Source of the DNA: an uncultured Treponema sp.
GTDB taxonomy: Bacteria > Spirochaetota > Spirochaetia > Treponematales > Treponemataceae
Length of the DNA: 64,000 nucleotides
Direction: 5' to 3'
Assembly (NCBI GenBank): GCA_934718065.1
Contig: CAKUZR010000005.1
Coordinates: forward strand, 62,001 to 126,000
Below the pieces are notes generated by a model that was not told the origin of the DNA, ran no database searches, and was given only the letters and a program-made list of their open reading frames with translations. A program made the position numbers and the translations under genes. Position 1 is the first letter of the stretch, and each line of letters opens with the position of its first letter. Shown piece after piece: positions 17,396-26,244 of the stretch.

Positions 17396-17464
17396 CTTTT
17401 GTCTTTTTCAGTATAAAAATAAATCGATTGAGTCATAAGAATAAAATTAAGAAGGTTTTTTAGT

Positions 17465-18532
17465 ATGCAATCAAAATCAATTGGTGTTCTTGGCGGCGGT
17501 GCCTGGGGAACTGGTCTTGCTCAGGCATTGGCGAAGGGCGGACATAAAGTTCAGATGTGGGCTCTTGAGCCGGAAGTAAAGGATTCTGTAAACAACGAGC
17601 ATGAAAACAAACGGTATTTGCCTGGATATAAGCTTTCTTCAAATCTGACAGTTTCAAATGATATAATTGAAGTTGCGACCGACAAGGAATTTCTGATTGT
17701 TGCATCGCCTTCTTTGTATCTTGCAAGCACAATCCGGAAGATTACAAGCGTTCCGAATGTTGCTGACGGAACAACAATTTTCGCCGCTCTTACAAAAGGT
17801 TTTGTTCCTGGAAAAGACGGCCCGAAACTCGTTCTTGAAACAATTGAAAATACTCTTCCTGGAATTTACAAGGGAAACACTGTCTACGTGGCGGGACCTT
17901 CCCATGCGGAGGAGGTTGCTTCCGGAAAAATCACCGGGCTTGTGGCTGCTTCCGAAAATCCTAAAAATTCTATCAGGGTTCGTGAGCTTTTGCGCGTTCC
18001 TGGAATTTTGTGCTATTCAAGTTTTGACGTTATTGGTGTTCAGATTTGTTCAGCCGCAAAGAACGTTGTCGCGGTTGTTTACGGCGCATTGGACGCAGTT
18101 GCCCAGCATTCTCAGATTTTTGGCGACAATACAGAATCTTTGCTGATGGCGGCCGGCTTGAATGAAATTCAGACGCTTGGAATGGCGATGGGCGCAACTC
18201 ATTCTGAAACATTCACTTCAATTGCCGGGGTCGGCGACCTTGACGTTACCTGCAAAAGTAAATACGGACGAAACAGAAGATTCGGGCAGGATCTTATCAA
18301 TACGGATATGCTTGATAAATTCAAGAATCTGGATGATTTGATTGCGAATATTTCAAAAGTTGGATATTTGCCGGAAGGCGCGGTTGCCTGCAAATATATT
18401 CACGAAATTGCGCAGAAAAAAGGTCTGAAGCTTACAATCAGCGATGGTCTTTACAGAATTCTTAACAAGGAAATCAGACCGCTGGAATTTCTTGACGAAC
18501 TTTTAAATTTTGGAAGAAGTATAAATGCTTGA
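17465..18532 (+). CDS. gpsA: Glycerol-3-phosphate dehydrogenase [NAD(P)+]
   Basis: This 355-residue cytoplasmic enzyme reduces dihydroxyacetone phosphate to glycerol-3-phosphate for phospholipid synthesis. The dinucleotide fold is GGGAWGTGLAQ (~10-20). AGPSHAEEVASG and the catalytic Lys region CSAAKNVVAVVYGALD follow, then GVGDLDVTCKSKYGRNRRFG. It has an AAGG ribosome site and overlaps ffh by 8 nt, so the two are translated from one mRNA. Confidence 0.97.
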   Translation: MQSKSIGVLGGGAWGTGLAQALAKGGHKVQMWALEPEVKDSVNNEHENKRYLPGYKLSSNLTVSNDIIEVATDKEFLIVASPSLYLASTIRKITSVPNVADGTTIFAALTKGFVPGKDGPKLVLETIENTLPGIYKGNTVYVAGPSHAEEVASGKITGLVAASENPKNSIRVRELLRVPGILCYSSFDVIGVQICSAAKNVVAVVYGALDAVAQHSQIFGDNTESLLMAAGLNEIQTLGMAMGATHSETFTSIAGVGDLDVTCKSKYGRNRRFGQDLINTDMLDKFKNLDDLIANISKVGYLPEGAVACKYIHEIAQKKGLKLTISDGLYRILNKEIRPLEFLDELLNFGRSINA

Positions 18533-19910
18533 GAAAATAACTGACACATTTAGCGGCATTGTCCGGGCGATAAGCGGAAAATCCACTATCACAGAAAAAA
18601 ATATTGAGGATTCAGTTGAGCAGATTAAAATGGCTTTGCTGGAGGCCGATGTTAATCTTAGGGTTGTCCGCAGGTTTGTAAATTCAACAATTGAAGAGGC
18701 TAAAGGCGAAAAAGTCCTGAAGGCCGTTGATCCTGGCCAGCAGTTTGTAAAAATTATCTACGACAAAATTGTTGCCATGCTCGGCGACGACGCAAAAAAG
18801 GAGCTTTCGCTTCGCGGGCCGGATGTTACATCTGTAATTTTAATGCTTGGACTTCAGGGCGCGGGAAAAACAACCGCTGCGCACAAGCTGGCTTTCAGGC
18901 TGAAAAAGCAGGGACGCCGTCCTTTGCTTGCCGCCTGCGATTTAGTGCGTCCTGCCGCGGTGGAGCAGCTTTCTGTCCTTGGTGAAAAAATCGGTGTTCC
19001 GGTTTTCAAGGAAAATTCAAAGGATGCGGTGAAGAATGCCGAAGAGGCTCTGAAGTTTGCAAAGAAGAACCAGTATGACACGTTGATTATTGATACTGCC
19101 GGCCGGCTTCAAATCGATGAAAATATGATGGAGGAGCTTTCAAAAATCAAGAAAGCTGTTTCCCCGGACGAAATTCTTCTTGTTGCTGATGCGATGACTG
19201 GCCAGAATGCTGTTGAAATCGCAAAGACTTTTGACGAGCAGCTCGGCCTTTCTGGAGTGATTCTTACAAAATTCGATTCTGACGCACGTGGCGGTGCGGC
19301 GCTTTCTTTGAAAACAATAACTGGAAAACCGATTCTTTTCATTGGTACTGGTGAAAAAACTGAAGATTTTGAGCCTTTCCATCCGGAGCGCATTGCAAGC
19401 CGAATTCTTGGCATGGGCGATGTTGTTTCGCTTGTTGAAAAAGCTCAGGAAACTGTTGATGCGGAAGAAGCGGCTCGCCTTCAGAAGCGCATGATGAAAA
19501 ATGAATTCACGCTTGACGATATGCTTTCCCAGTTTCAGCAGGTTAAAAAGATGGGCTCAATGCAGTCTTTGCTTGATATGATTCCTGGAATGGCGAACCA
19601 GAATGTTGATTTGAGCGGAATGAAAAAACAGGAAGCGATTATCCAGTCGATGACTAAGAAGGAGCGAGCAAACCATCTGATTATCGGACCTAGCCGCCGC
19701 AAAAGAATTGCCGCCGGTTCTGGAACAACTGTTGCTGAGGTGAATAAACTGCTGAAGCAGTTTGAAAAAACAAAGCTCACAATGAAAAAGCTGACACGCA
19801 ACAAGGGAATGCAGAGCCGGATGATGAGCCAGCTGGGAATGGATCCATCATCTCTTTCTGGGATGGATATGTCCAAGCTGCAGGATTTGGCAAAAAGATT
19901 CGGAAGATAA
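18525..19910 (+). CDS. ffh: Signal recognition particle GTPase Ffh
   Basis: This 461-residue SRP54 homologue targets nascent membrane proteins to FtsY and SecYEG. An N-domain (1-~95) is followed by a GTPase: GLQGAGKT (~109-116), DTAGRLQ and TKFDSDARGG. The Met-rich M domain (~320-461) has FTLDDMLSQFQQ, MIPGM, RKRIAAGSGTTVAEVN and a Met-rich tail (MQSRMMSQLGM). Its start lies inside the end of gpsA (8-nt overlap). The SRP RNA gene was not seen. Confidence 0.98.
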   Translation: MLEKITDTFSGIVRAISGKSTITEKNIEDSVEQIKMALLEADVNLRVVRRFVNSTIEEAKGEKVLKAVDPGQQFVKIIYDKIVAMLGDDAKKELSLRGPDVTSVILMLGLQGAGKTTAAHKLAFRLKKQGRRPLLAACDLVRPAAVEQLSVLGEKIGVPVFKENSKDAVKNAEEALKFAKKNQYDTLIIDTAGRLQIDENMMEELSKIKKAVSPDEILLVADAMTGQNAVEIAKTFDEQLGLSGVILTKFDSDARGGAALSLKTITGKPILFIGTGEKTEDFEPFHPERIASRILGMGDVVSLVEKAQETVDAEEAARLQKRMMKNEFTLDDMLSQFQQVKKMGSMQSLLDMIPGMANQNVDLSGMKKQEAIIQSMTKKERANHLIIGPSRRKRIAAGSGTTVAEVNKLLKQFEKTKLTMKKLTRNKGMQSRMMSQLGMDPSSLSGMDMSKLQDLAKRFGR

Positions 19911-19940
19911 TTTGAAAGATTCTGGAAATGGCGGATTTAA

Positions 19941-20106
19941 TTTTGATTTGCCGACGTGGCAAGGATTGTAAGGTCGCGCGAAGCGCGTTGCTGCACGAAA
20001 GCGGAGCTTTTGTGCAGCAATGAAGGCGGAAGCCGGAAACCTGAAAAGCCTGGTTTTGGCTGGTGAGCCGGCGAACCAGGCAAAAGCCACCCAGAAATTT
20101 ATATTC
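19941..20106 (+). repeat. Dispersed structured repeat, copy B
   Basis: This is the inverted counterpart of 881-1053 and the better preserved copy. It can fold into nested stems: CGCGC-GAA-GCGCG, then TTGCTGCAC paired with GTGCAGCAA (perfect 9 bp, with an inner AAAGC/GCTTT), then GCCTGGTT paired with AACCAGGC (perfect 8 bp, with an inner GGCT/AGCC). It fills the gap between convergent ffh and the glycogen-binding-domain gene. It has no inverted terminal repeats, target duplication or transposase. Confidence 0.85.
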
Positions 20107-20110
20107 AGTT

Positions 20111-20839
20111 TTATTGCACAACGATTACGGATGTTGTTCTTCCGTCTGAAGTGTATGCCCGGTTCGGGTTGGATTTGTCTACGATTGCGGTCATTCCGAG
20201 GTAATAATTGTAGTAATATTTTCCAATCGGGAGCGGCAGGTTCAGCTCGTAGAATCCAGGGCGGGTTTCTTTCAGCTCGTAAATCCAGCTGTCCCAGTTT
20301 GTGAAGTTTCCGCTAAGGCGAACGGTTTGGCCTGGCTCGCCGCTGTAAATGAATTTTGTTCCGTTTTCTTTTGTTGTTCTTGTGATTTCAGGTTTTGTTT
20401 CGTTTATGTAGATTTTTGAAACTGTGATTCCGCTTTCGCTGTCGTACTGGGTGCTGCTGTTGTTCGGGTCGAACGTCCAGAGGCCGTCGATTATAAGCCT
20501 GTAGGAAATCTCCTTAAGAAATTCCGGTCGCTCTAGAATGAAAAACATAAGCGAATTTGTTAAGTTTCCTTCTGAGTCTGTGTTTTTGTGCAGCATGAAC
20601 GGATGAATTGTCTGGTAGTTTTCAAAGTCGAAAGCGATTCCGATAAAACGCGGCCCTGTTTTTTCAGTGAAGACAATATAATTTTCTGTTATTTCCGGCT
20701 CTTTCGGCGATTCCAGCTTTGCGATGATGTTGTTGTATTCATATAAATCTTTTTCCGGCAAAAGCGCGCTGGTTTCCGCATTGGCAAAAAATCTCAGCAG
20801 GAAAAAAGCCGCTGCCATCAGGCAAAAAAATCTTTTCAT
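20111..20839 (-). CDS. Exported protein with C-terminal CBM48/AMPK glycogen-binding domain
   Basis: This 242-residue protein has a signal peptide (~1-21) but no catalytic domain. The last ~85 residues form a CBM48-like sandwich: TVRLSGNFTNWDSW, LNLPLPIGKYYYNYYL and the strand NRAYTSDGRTTSVIVV. The Trp, Lys and GNF positions that bind α-glucan are present. Residues ~30-140 match nothing I know. It may bind starch at the cell envelope and so relate to the pullulanase operon at 55.9 kb, but there is no physical link. No ribosome site precedes the ATG. Confidence 0.8.
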   Translation of the reverse strand: MKRFFCLMAAAFFLLRFFANAETSALLPEKDLYEYNNIIAKLESPKEPEITENYIVFTEKTGPRFIGIAFDFENYQTIHPFMLHKNTDSEGNLTNSLMFFILERPEFLKEISYRLIIDGLWTFDPNNSSTQYDSESGITVSKIYINETKPEITRTTKENGTKFIYSGEPGQTVRLSGNFTNWDSWIYELKETRPGFYELNLPLPIGKYYYNYYLGMTAIVDKSNPNRAYTSDGRTTSVIVVQ

Positions 20840-21007
20840 ACTAGAAATATCGGAAAAATCTTGGTTCTGTTAAGCGAAAAATCTGATTTTATGATAAAAT
20901 ATTCTATAAAGTAGCGCGGCAGCATTTCCGTAAATAAAATTAAGTGGGTTTCCATTTTTAGTTTTGCACTGTTCTAAAAAGCGCAGATGGAGTAAAATTA
21001 CAAAGAT

Positions 21008-24000
21008 ATGCCTGGTTTAAGTCAACTAAAAAAATTCGATGCAGATATTCTTTCTCTTGGTAATGAACCGGCATTGCGTGCCTCCCGCGGTGAAAAACCT
21101 GTTACTGTTCCAATTCCCAAGGATGTGAAGGAATTCAACGATTCTGATGATTTTTTGATGGGAATGCCTGAGCCTGTTGAAAGCGCGGAAACTGAATCTA
21201 AAACTGAAAATGTTGCGGAAGATTTTTCAGATATTATGGGAACTGAATCTTCCTTGCAGAACGAAAAGAATGAGGAAGAGCCTTCCGCTCCAAAAATAAA
21301 TCTTTCTGTTCCGGATATTTCTTCGATTGTTTCCGGTGGTGATGGCGGTTCTGAGCCTGATCTTTCAATGTTCGAAGAGCCGGTGCAGAATTCCGCACAG
21401 GCTGAGCAGAAAGAACCGGAGCCGGAAAAAGAGCCTGAAATTGCGGATCTTAGCCTGGAAGACCTTTTGGGCGGGCAGGGATTTGACGGAACTTTGGGAA
21501 AAGATGATTTTCAGGATTCTGAAAAACCTGCTGAAAACGGCGACGACGGGCTTGAAACTTTGCAGGACGCTGAAAATATTCCGGAGGCCGAGCCGCTTGC
21601 TGATTTGGAGCCCCAGGATGAAGCTGGAAATTTGAATCCGGCGGAAGATTTTGATGTTGAGCCTGTTGTTCCGGAAATGGATTCTGATCCGGTTAACGCT
21701 GAACCTGAAAATGCTGAGCATGGGCCGAAAAATGCTGAACATGGACCGGATGTTTCTTCCGGGATTGAAGATATTTTAGAGCCGGAAAATATTGCGCCCG
21801 AGCCGGAAAAAAATGCCGGAACTCCGGAAAATGTGCATAATGAAATTGATGCGGCGGAATCTGGCGTTTCTGATGGAACTCTGCATCCTGAAGACGAGGC
21901 CATTGAGGAAAATTTTAAGGATTCGGATTTTCAGGATATTGCCGGGCTTGACATTGACTCGCCGGACTTTTTTGCCGAGCCGGATGTTTCCGCGGCGGAC
22001 GACGCTTTAAAAACTGACGCGGCGGAGAAAACTTCTGAATCTGAAAATCCTTCCGAGCCGGAAAAAACGGTTGAGCCAGAGCCGCACTCCGAAACTGAAA
22101 AAAATGCGGAGCCGGCGGAAAATAAAAATCTTGAGCCTGAAAATCCAGCCGCTTCCGGTGAATTCGATGATTTCAGCCTGCCAGATGAAGATTTTTCGTT
22201 TGGCGATGAGAACGATGAGAAAAACGATTCTTCTGAAAAAGTTTCCGATGCGGAAAAACTTGCGGACGATTTTGATTCGGACTTTGCTTTTGACGGAAAT
22301 TCCATCGATATGGGCGAAGGAATTCCGGATGCCGTTCCAGAAAAGAATTCTTCCGCGGAAACTGACGATTTTCCTTCTGATTTTAATTTTGACCTGAACG
22401 ATACGGATTCAGATTCTGAAAATTCTGACGATGGATTCCAGGAAAAAGCGCCGACTGAAAAATTTGACACTTCTGAAATGGAAGGTCTTGATTTTGGAAT
22501 TCCGGACACGGACAGCGCGCTTGAAAAAGGAAATTTCGAGCTTGGAAATTCAAATGATTTTTCTGTGGAAAACAACGATTTTGAAATTCCGGGATTTTCT
22601 GATGTTCAGACTGTTGAAGTTAACAAAAACGGCAAATTCAAGGTTTCAAATGCTGAAAAAACTGATTCGCAGCAGAAAGATTCGGACGGCGAGCTTCCGC
22701 CGAACACTTTGTCCGACGAGCAGTATAAAAAATTCATAAAAAATCTTTCATCTTATCCTTTGAATGTCCGCATGGCCGTTGAGGAGCTGATTGTAAAAAA
22801 TGAATTTACAGACGAGGCGGAATTTGAAATCATTCAGAAAGTTCTGAAGAAAATTTCAGCCCGGCAGCTTGCTTCCGAGCTTGAAAAAATGCTTGACATC
22901 GCAATTCCTGTTCCGCGGGATTTTGAACGGCGTACGGCAGAGGAATACGAGGCGTACAAAGCTTCTTTTCAATATCAGCTTAGCAATAAAATTATTCCTG
23001 GAGCAATTATTTCTTTTGCGGCTCTTATTGTCTGTTTTTTCATGTTCCAGTTCGCAAGATTTTTTATTTATCAGCCGGCCAGGGCTTCGTCTTTGTACCG
23101 CCAGGGCTACAAGCTGCTTGAATCTGAAAATTTTCCGCAGTCGGAGACGAAATTTTCCGAGGCGACAAAATATCAGCTTATAAAAAAATGGTTTTTCAGA
23201 TACGCGCACGGCTACAGGGAACACAAACAGTTTATCCGCGCGGAGCAGATGTATAAAAATATTCTTTACTGCTTTAAATTCGACAAGACTGCCGGACTTG
23301 AATATGCCGAGATGGAATACAAGGAGCTTGCAAACTACGAAAAAGCTGAGGAAATTCTTCTGCGCGACGTTCTTGATCATCACATAAATGATGCCGATGG
23401 AATTTTAATGCTCGGCGACAATTATCTTGAATGGGCTGACGAAAAAGATTCATCCAAATACGGCGAGGCTTTGAAACGTTATGCCGAGCTGGTTCAGCTT
23501 TACGGGCCGACTGACAAATATATGTCCCGGATGATGCGTTATTACATCAGAACTGACAGTCTGAAGGAAGTTCTTCCGCTGAAGGAGCATTTTTTCCAGC
23601 GTCCTAAGTCTCTTGAAGGCCAAGACTGGACTGAGCTCAGCGGTTACTGCCTTGACAAGCTTTACGGGCCGCTCGCGCCTTCAGATGAATATTTGCGCGC
23701 AAAAATTGAGGATGTCAAGAAGCTTCTGGTGCGCGCTGTTCAGACGGACGGAGAAAATCCTTCGGCCTATTACAATCTTGGTCGCTACTACATAAACACA
23801 AACGATTCTGTAAACGCGGAAAAAGCGCTGCAGCAGTCGATTTCTTTCTTCAATAAAACAAATGTTGCAAAGAAGAAAGATTATTATAAAAATATCGATT
23901 CGTACCGTCTTCTTGGTGAAATTTATACAGGCGAAAAAGAATATTTAAAGGCGATGGAGTCTTTCGCGGACGGAATCACGCTTTTTTCAAATGCAAATGT

Positions 24001-24682
24001 TTCCAGCGGACTTGAAGGCAACAGCAAAATCGGAAATCTTTATTCGGACATGGGCGACATTGAGTATTTTATTTCCGGAAATTATGAAAATGCGCTCCAG
24101 AATTACAAGGATGCGGTGAGCAACGATTACGACAACGGAAAAATCCGCTATAAAATCGGATTTATTCAGTATTCAAAGAAAAATTATCCGGAAGCGGTCG
24201 GCTCGTTTATGAAAAGCGCAGAGGATTTTTCTGATGACCAGAATCTTCTGCTTGCCATGGGAAATACGCTTTCGCTTCGCAATGACAATTTTGCGGCGGA
24301 AGGATATTACGAGCGGCTTCTTGACCAGATTGACAATTACCGCGGCCATCACGGAATTCTTTTTCCGCAGTCCAGAAAAGACGACAATGAGATTGTTGAA
24401 ACGTACTTGAAGGCTTCCAACAATCTGGGCGTTACTTTGTACAAACTTGCAAAACGGACAGGAAGCAGCGCGATGAACGCAAAATCAATGGTCAAATTCC
24501 AGGAGTCAATGCGCGCCTGGGATTCTTTGACCAGAAACCAGAAAACTATGGTTCGGCTCGGCGGAAGCAACCTTGCTGAGCAGAATTTAAAATATGTTAC
24601 AAATCCGATGCCGGATTACGAGCCTGCAATTTATACAGAATTGCCGCGGACATTGACTGTTGAAAAAGGATTGAGCCAATGA
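21008..24682 (+). CDS. FlcA-like protein: acidic N-terminus, one membrane span, periplasmic TPRs
   Basis: This 1224-residue protein opens with a short conserved block (SLGNEPALRASRGEKPVTVP). Then ~500 residues are very rich in Asp, Glu, Pro and Ser, including the tandem NAEHGP unit. A better conserved segment follows (LSDEQYKKFIKNLSSYPLN, ~575-655), then one membrane span (~662-687), then TPR-like helices to the end (YYNLGRYYINTND, YKIGFIQYSKKNYPEAVGSF). This order, cytoplasmic acidic region, span, periplasmic TPRs, is that of the spirochaetal flagellar collar protein FlcA (Borrelia BB0326). Assignment is by architecture and remembered similarity, so the role in collar and stator assembly is inferred. 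It overlaps the next gene by 4 nt (ATGA). Confidence 0.7.
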   Translation: MPGLSQLKKFDADILSLGNEPALRASRGEKPVTVPIPKDVKEFNDSDDFLMGMPEPVESAETESKTENVAEDFSDIMGTESSLQNEKNEEEPSAPKINLSVPDISSIVSGGDGGSEPDLSMFEEPVQNSAQAEQKEPEPEKEPEIADLSLEDLLGGQGFDGTLGKDDFQDSEKPAENGDDGLETLQDAENIPEAEPLADLEPQDEAGNLNPAEDFDVEPVVPEMDSDPVNAEPENAEHGPKNAEHGPDVSSGIEDILEPENIAPEPEKNAGTPENVHNEIDAAESGVSDGTLHPEDEAIEENFKDSDFQDIAGLDIDSPDFFAEPDVSAADDALKTDAAEKTSESENPSEPEKTVEPEPHSETEKNAEPAENKNLEPENPAASGEFDDFSLPDEDFSFGDENDEKNDSSEKVSDAEKLADDFDSDFAFDGNSIDMGEGIPDAVPEKNSSAETDDFPSDFNFDLNDTDSDSENSDDGFQEKAPTEKFDTSEMEGLDFGIPDTDSALEKGNFELGNSNDFSVENNDFEIPGFSDVQTVEVNKNGKFKVSNAEKTDSQQKDSDGELPPNTLSDEQYKKFIKNLSSYPLNVRMAVEELIVKNEFTDEAEFEIIQKVLKKISARQLASELEKMLDIAIPVPRDFERRTAEEYEAYKASFQYQLSNKIIPGAIISFAALIVCFFMFQFARFFIYQPARASSLYRQGYKLLESENFPQSETKFSEATKYQLIKKWFFRYAHGYREHKQFIRAEQMYKNILYCFKFDKTAGLEYAEMEYKELANYEKAEEILLRDVLDHHINDADGILMLGDNYLEWADEKDSSKYGEALKRYAELVQLYGPTDKYMSRMMRYYIRTDSLKEVLPLKEHFFQRPKSLEGQDWTELSGYCLDKLYGPLAPSDEYLRAKIEDVKKLLVRAVQTDGENPSAYYNLGRYYINTNDSVNAEKALQQSISFFNKTNVAKKKDYYKNIDSYRLLGEIYTGEKEYLKAMESFADGITLFSNANVSSGLEGNSKIGNLYSDMGDIEYFISGNYENALQNYKDAVSNDYDNGKIRYKIGFIQYSKKNYPEAVGSFMKSAEDFSDDQNLLLAMGNTLSLRNDNFAAEGYYERLLDQIDNYRGHHGILFPQSRKDDNEIVETYLKASNNLGVTLYKLAKRTGSSAMNAKSMVKFQESMRAWDSLTRNQKTMVRLGGSNLAEQNLKYVTNPMPDYEPAIYTELPRTLTVEKGLSQ

Positions 24683-25296
24683 GCGATAACGACTTTCAGA
24701 AAGGAATTTTAATAAAACAATATAGAATCAGCATTTTTAAGGAAGTTTTCAGAAAATCAATTCATTTGTGCAGCGCGTTTGTTCCGACTTTGCTGGCTCT
24801 TGCGTATAAGCCGGTCATTGCGCTTTTGTTTGCCGCCCTGATTTTTTATTCTTTTACAGAATTTGTAAGGCTGAAAGGAATAAATGTTCCTGTTGTTTCA
24901 AAAATTACTTCAATTGCCGCGCGCAAAAGGGATGAAAATAAATTTGTTTTAGGACCGGTTACGCTTGTTGCTGGAATTATTTCAGCCGCGCTTCTGTGGA
25001 ATCCGGATTCTGCAAGAATTGGAATCTACGCGCTTGCGTTCGGCGACGGACTTGCGAGCCTGGTCGGAAAGCTTTTCGGAAGAATTTATATTCCGTTCAC
25101 AAAGGGAAAAACCGCGGCCGGAAGCCTTGCCTGTTTTTTCGCCGTTTTTATTTCTTCGTTTTGCGTCGGGGGCAACGCTGTTGTTTCCTTCATCCTTGCG
25201 TTTGTTGCAATGATTGTGGAAGTTATCCCGATGACAGATTTCGACAATATTGTGATTCCCGTTGTAATCGGCGGACTTGCGCAGTATCTTCTGTAG
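24679..25296 (+). CDS. Phosphatidate cytidylyltransferase / polyprenol kinase family membrane protein
   Basis: This 205-residue inner-membrane protein has about six hydrophobic segments. The signature is that of the CTP-dependent dolichol/phytol/diacylglycerol kinase family (SEC59/DGK1/VTE5-like): FRKSIHLCSAF near the start, ALAFGDGLASLVGKLFGR and the following GKTAAGSLACF. The bacterial substrate is unknown. It is coupled to the FlcA-like gene by an ATGA overlap. Confidence 0.85.
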   Translation: MSDNDFQKGILIKQYRISIFKEVFRKSIHLCSAFVPTLLALAYKPVIALLFAALIFYSFTEFVRLKGINVPVVSKITSIAARKRDENKFVLGPVTLVAGIISAALLWNPDSARIGIYALAFGDGLASLVGKLFGRIYIPFTKGKTAAGSLACFFAVFISSFCVGGNAVVSFILAFVAMIVEVIPMTDFDNIVIPVVIGGLAQYLL

Positions 25297-25314
25297 TTCC
25301 GGTTCTTTTTCAGT

Positions 25315-26130
25315 TCAGTTCCAAAGGTACTGGCTGTGCAGAGCCTTCAGATAATTATACGTTCCAACGTAAAGCGGTACTGTTCCCAGAACTGTTGTAA
25401 GAATGCTGTACGACTGAATCAGAATAAAATATCCTAGGATAAGGAAAATAAAACCGACTAAAAGTTTCGGGCTGCTGTGGGTGAGTATTTTTTTTATAAG
25501 CTGGGAAAAGATTGCCACAACAAACACAATCAGAAGCATAAGGTAAATCATTTTTCCGAACCCGATTCTTAACGCTCCAATCGGAAGAACTAAATTCGTG
25601 TTTGCCGGAACAAGTTTTGCAATAAAAAGTGAAAAAACGATGATTCCAAGAAGCGTCTGCTCAGTGTACTGGCGGCTTTCTGAATTGCTGAAAATCACGG
25701 AAAACAGAAGGCTCAGCGGCGCGACGGTCCGCCCGAAAATCAGCGTGTTTGTTACAAAAATTTCAATTCCGTTTGCATTTTCCCATAAATTGAAAAATAT
25801 TGTCAGAAGTCTGTGGTGCTCCATAAAAACCGCGAGCAGAAACATTACAAAATAAATTATTTCCGATGACTGGGTTTTTTCAAATTCAACGTTGATAAAA
25901 ACAAGAAACGCAAAATCGTATATTAATAGAAGAAAAATGCTCGAAATGATTGCGTAGATATTGCATTCAGTAAGAAAAAATCCCTTAGGGTAGGATGAAG
26001 GAATATTTTCCGGAAGCGAAATCCCGGAAGTGTAAAGCTTTATCCCGAAAAAAATGCCGTAGCCAACAATCGAAAGCAGAGAAATGAACATTAAAATTGT
26101 AAAAATTATGTTTCTAGTTTTTATTTTCAT
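25315..26130 (-). CDS. Polytopic membrane protein of unknown function
   Basis: This 271-residue protein has about seven or eight hydrophobic segments through its length and short loops (one is EFEKTQSSEII). I recognise no family motif. It converges on the kinase-like gene 18 nt away and is transcribed alone. Its start is well supported: minus-strand TTTACT, 17 nt and TAATAT ending 7 nt before the ATG, again without a Shine-Dalgarno. Confidence 0.8.
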   Translation of the reverse strand: MKIKTRNIIFTILMFISLLSIVGYGIFFGIKLYTSGISLPENIPSSYPKGFFLTECNIYAIISSIFLLLIYDFAFLVFINVEFEKTQSSEIIYFVMFLLAVFMEHHRLLTIFFNLWENANGIEIFVTNTLIFGRTVAPLSLLFSVIFSNSESRQYTEQTLLGIIVFSLFIAKLVPANTNLVLPIGALRIGFGKMIYLMLLIVFVVAIFSQLIKKILTHSSPKLLVGFIFLILGYFILIQSYSILTTVLGTVPLYVGTYNYLKALHSQYLWN

Positions 26131-26137
26131 CCAAAAA

Positions 26138-26166
26138 ATATTAACCTTTAAGCAAATATTAGTAAA
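26138..26166 (-). promoter_or_regulatory. Leaderless promoter of the polytopic membrane protein
   Basis: Minus-strand TTTACT (26161-26166), 17-nt spacer and TAATAT (26138-26143), with 7 nt to the ATG at 26128-26130. Confidence 0.6.
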
Positions 26167-26244
26167 GACTAGATTTTAAATGCCGAAAATGAATGTGAAG
26201 GAAATTTAGAATTTCTGCCGTGAGCAGATTTCTTTGGGGGAACT

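Noticed and set aside
19777..20304. Minus- and plus-strand ORFs of 80-114 codons over repeat copy B
   Set aside because: Explained by the repeat and by the ends of ffh and the glycogen-binding-domain gene; no start signals.
21511..22575. Ser-rich minus-strand ORFs (130 and 214 codons) in the FlcA-like gene
   Set aside because: They mirror the acidic GAA/TCT-rich coding strand; no ribosome sites, and the low complexity is inherited.
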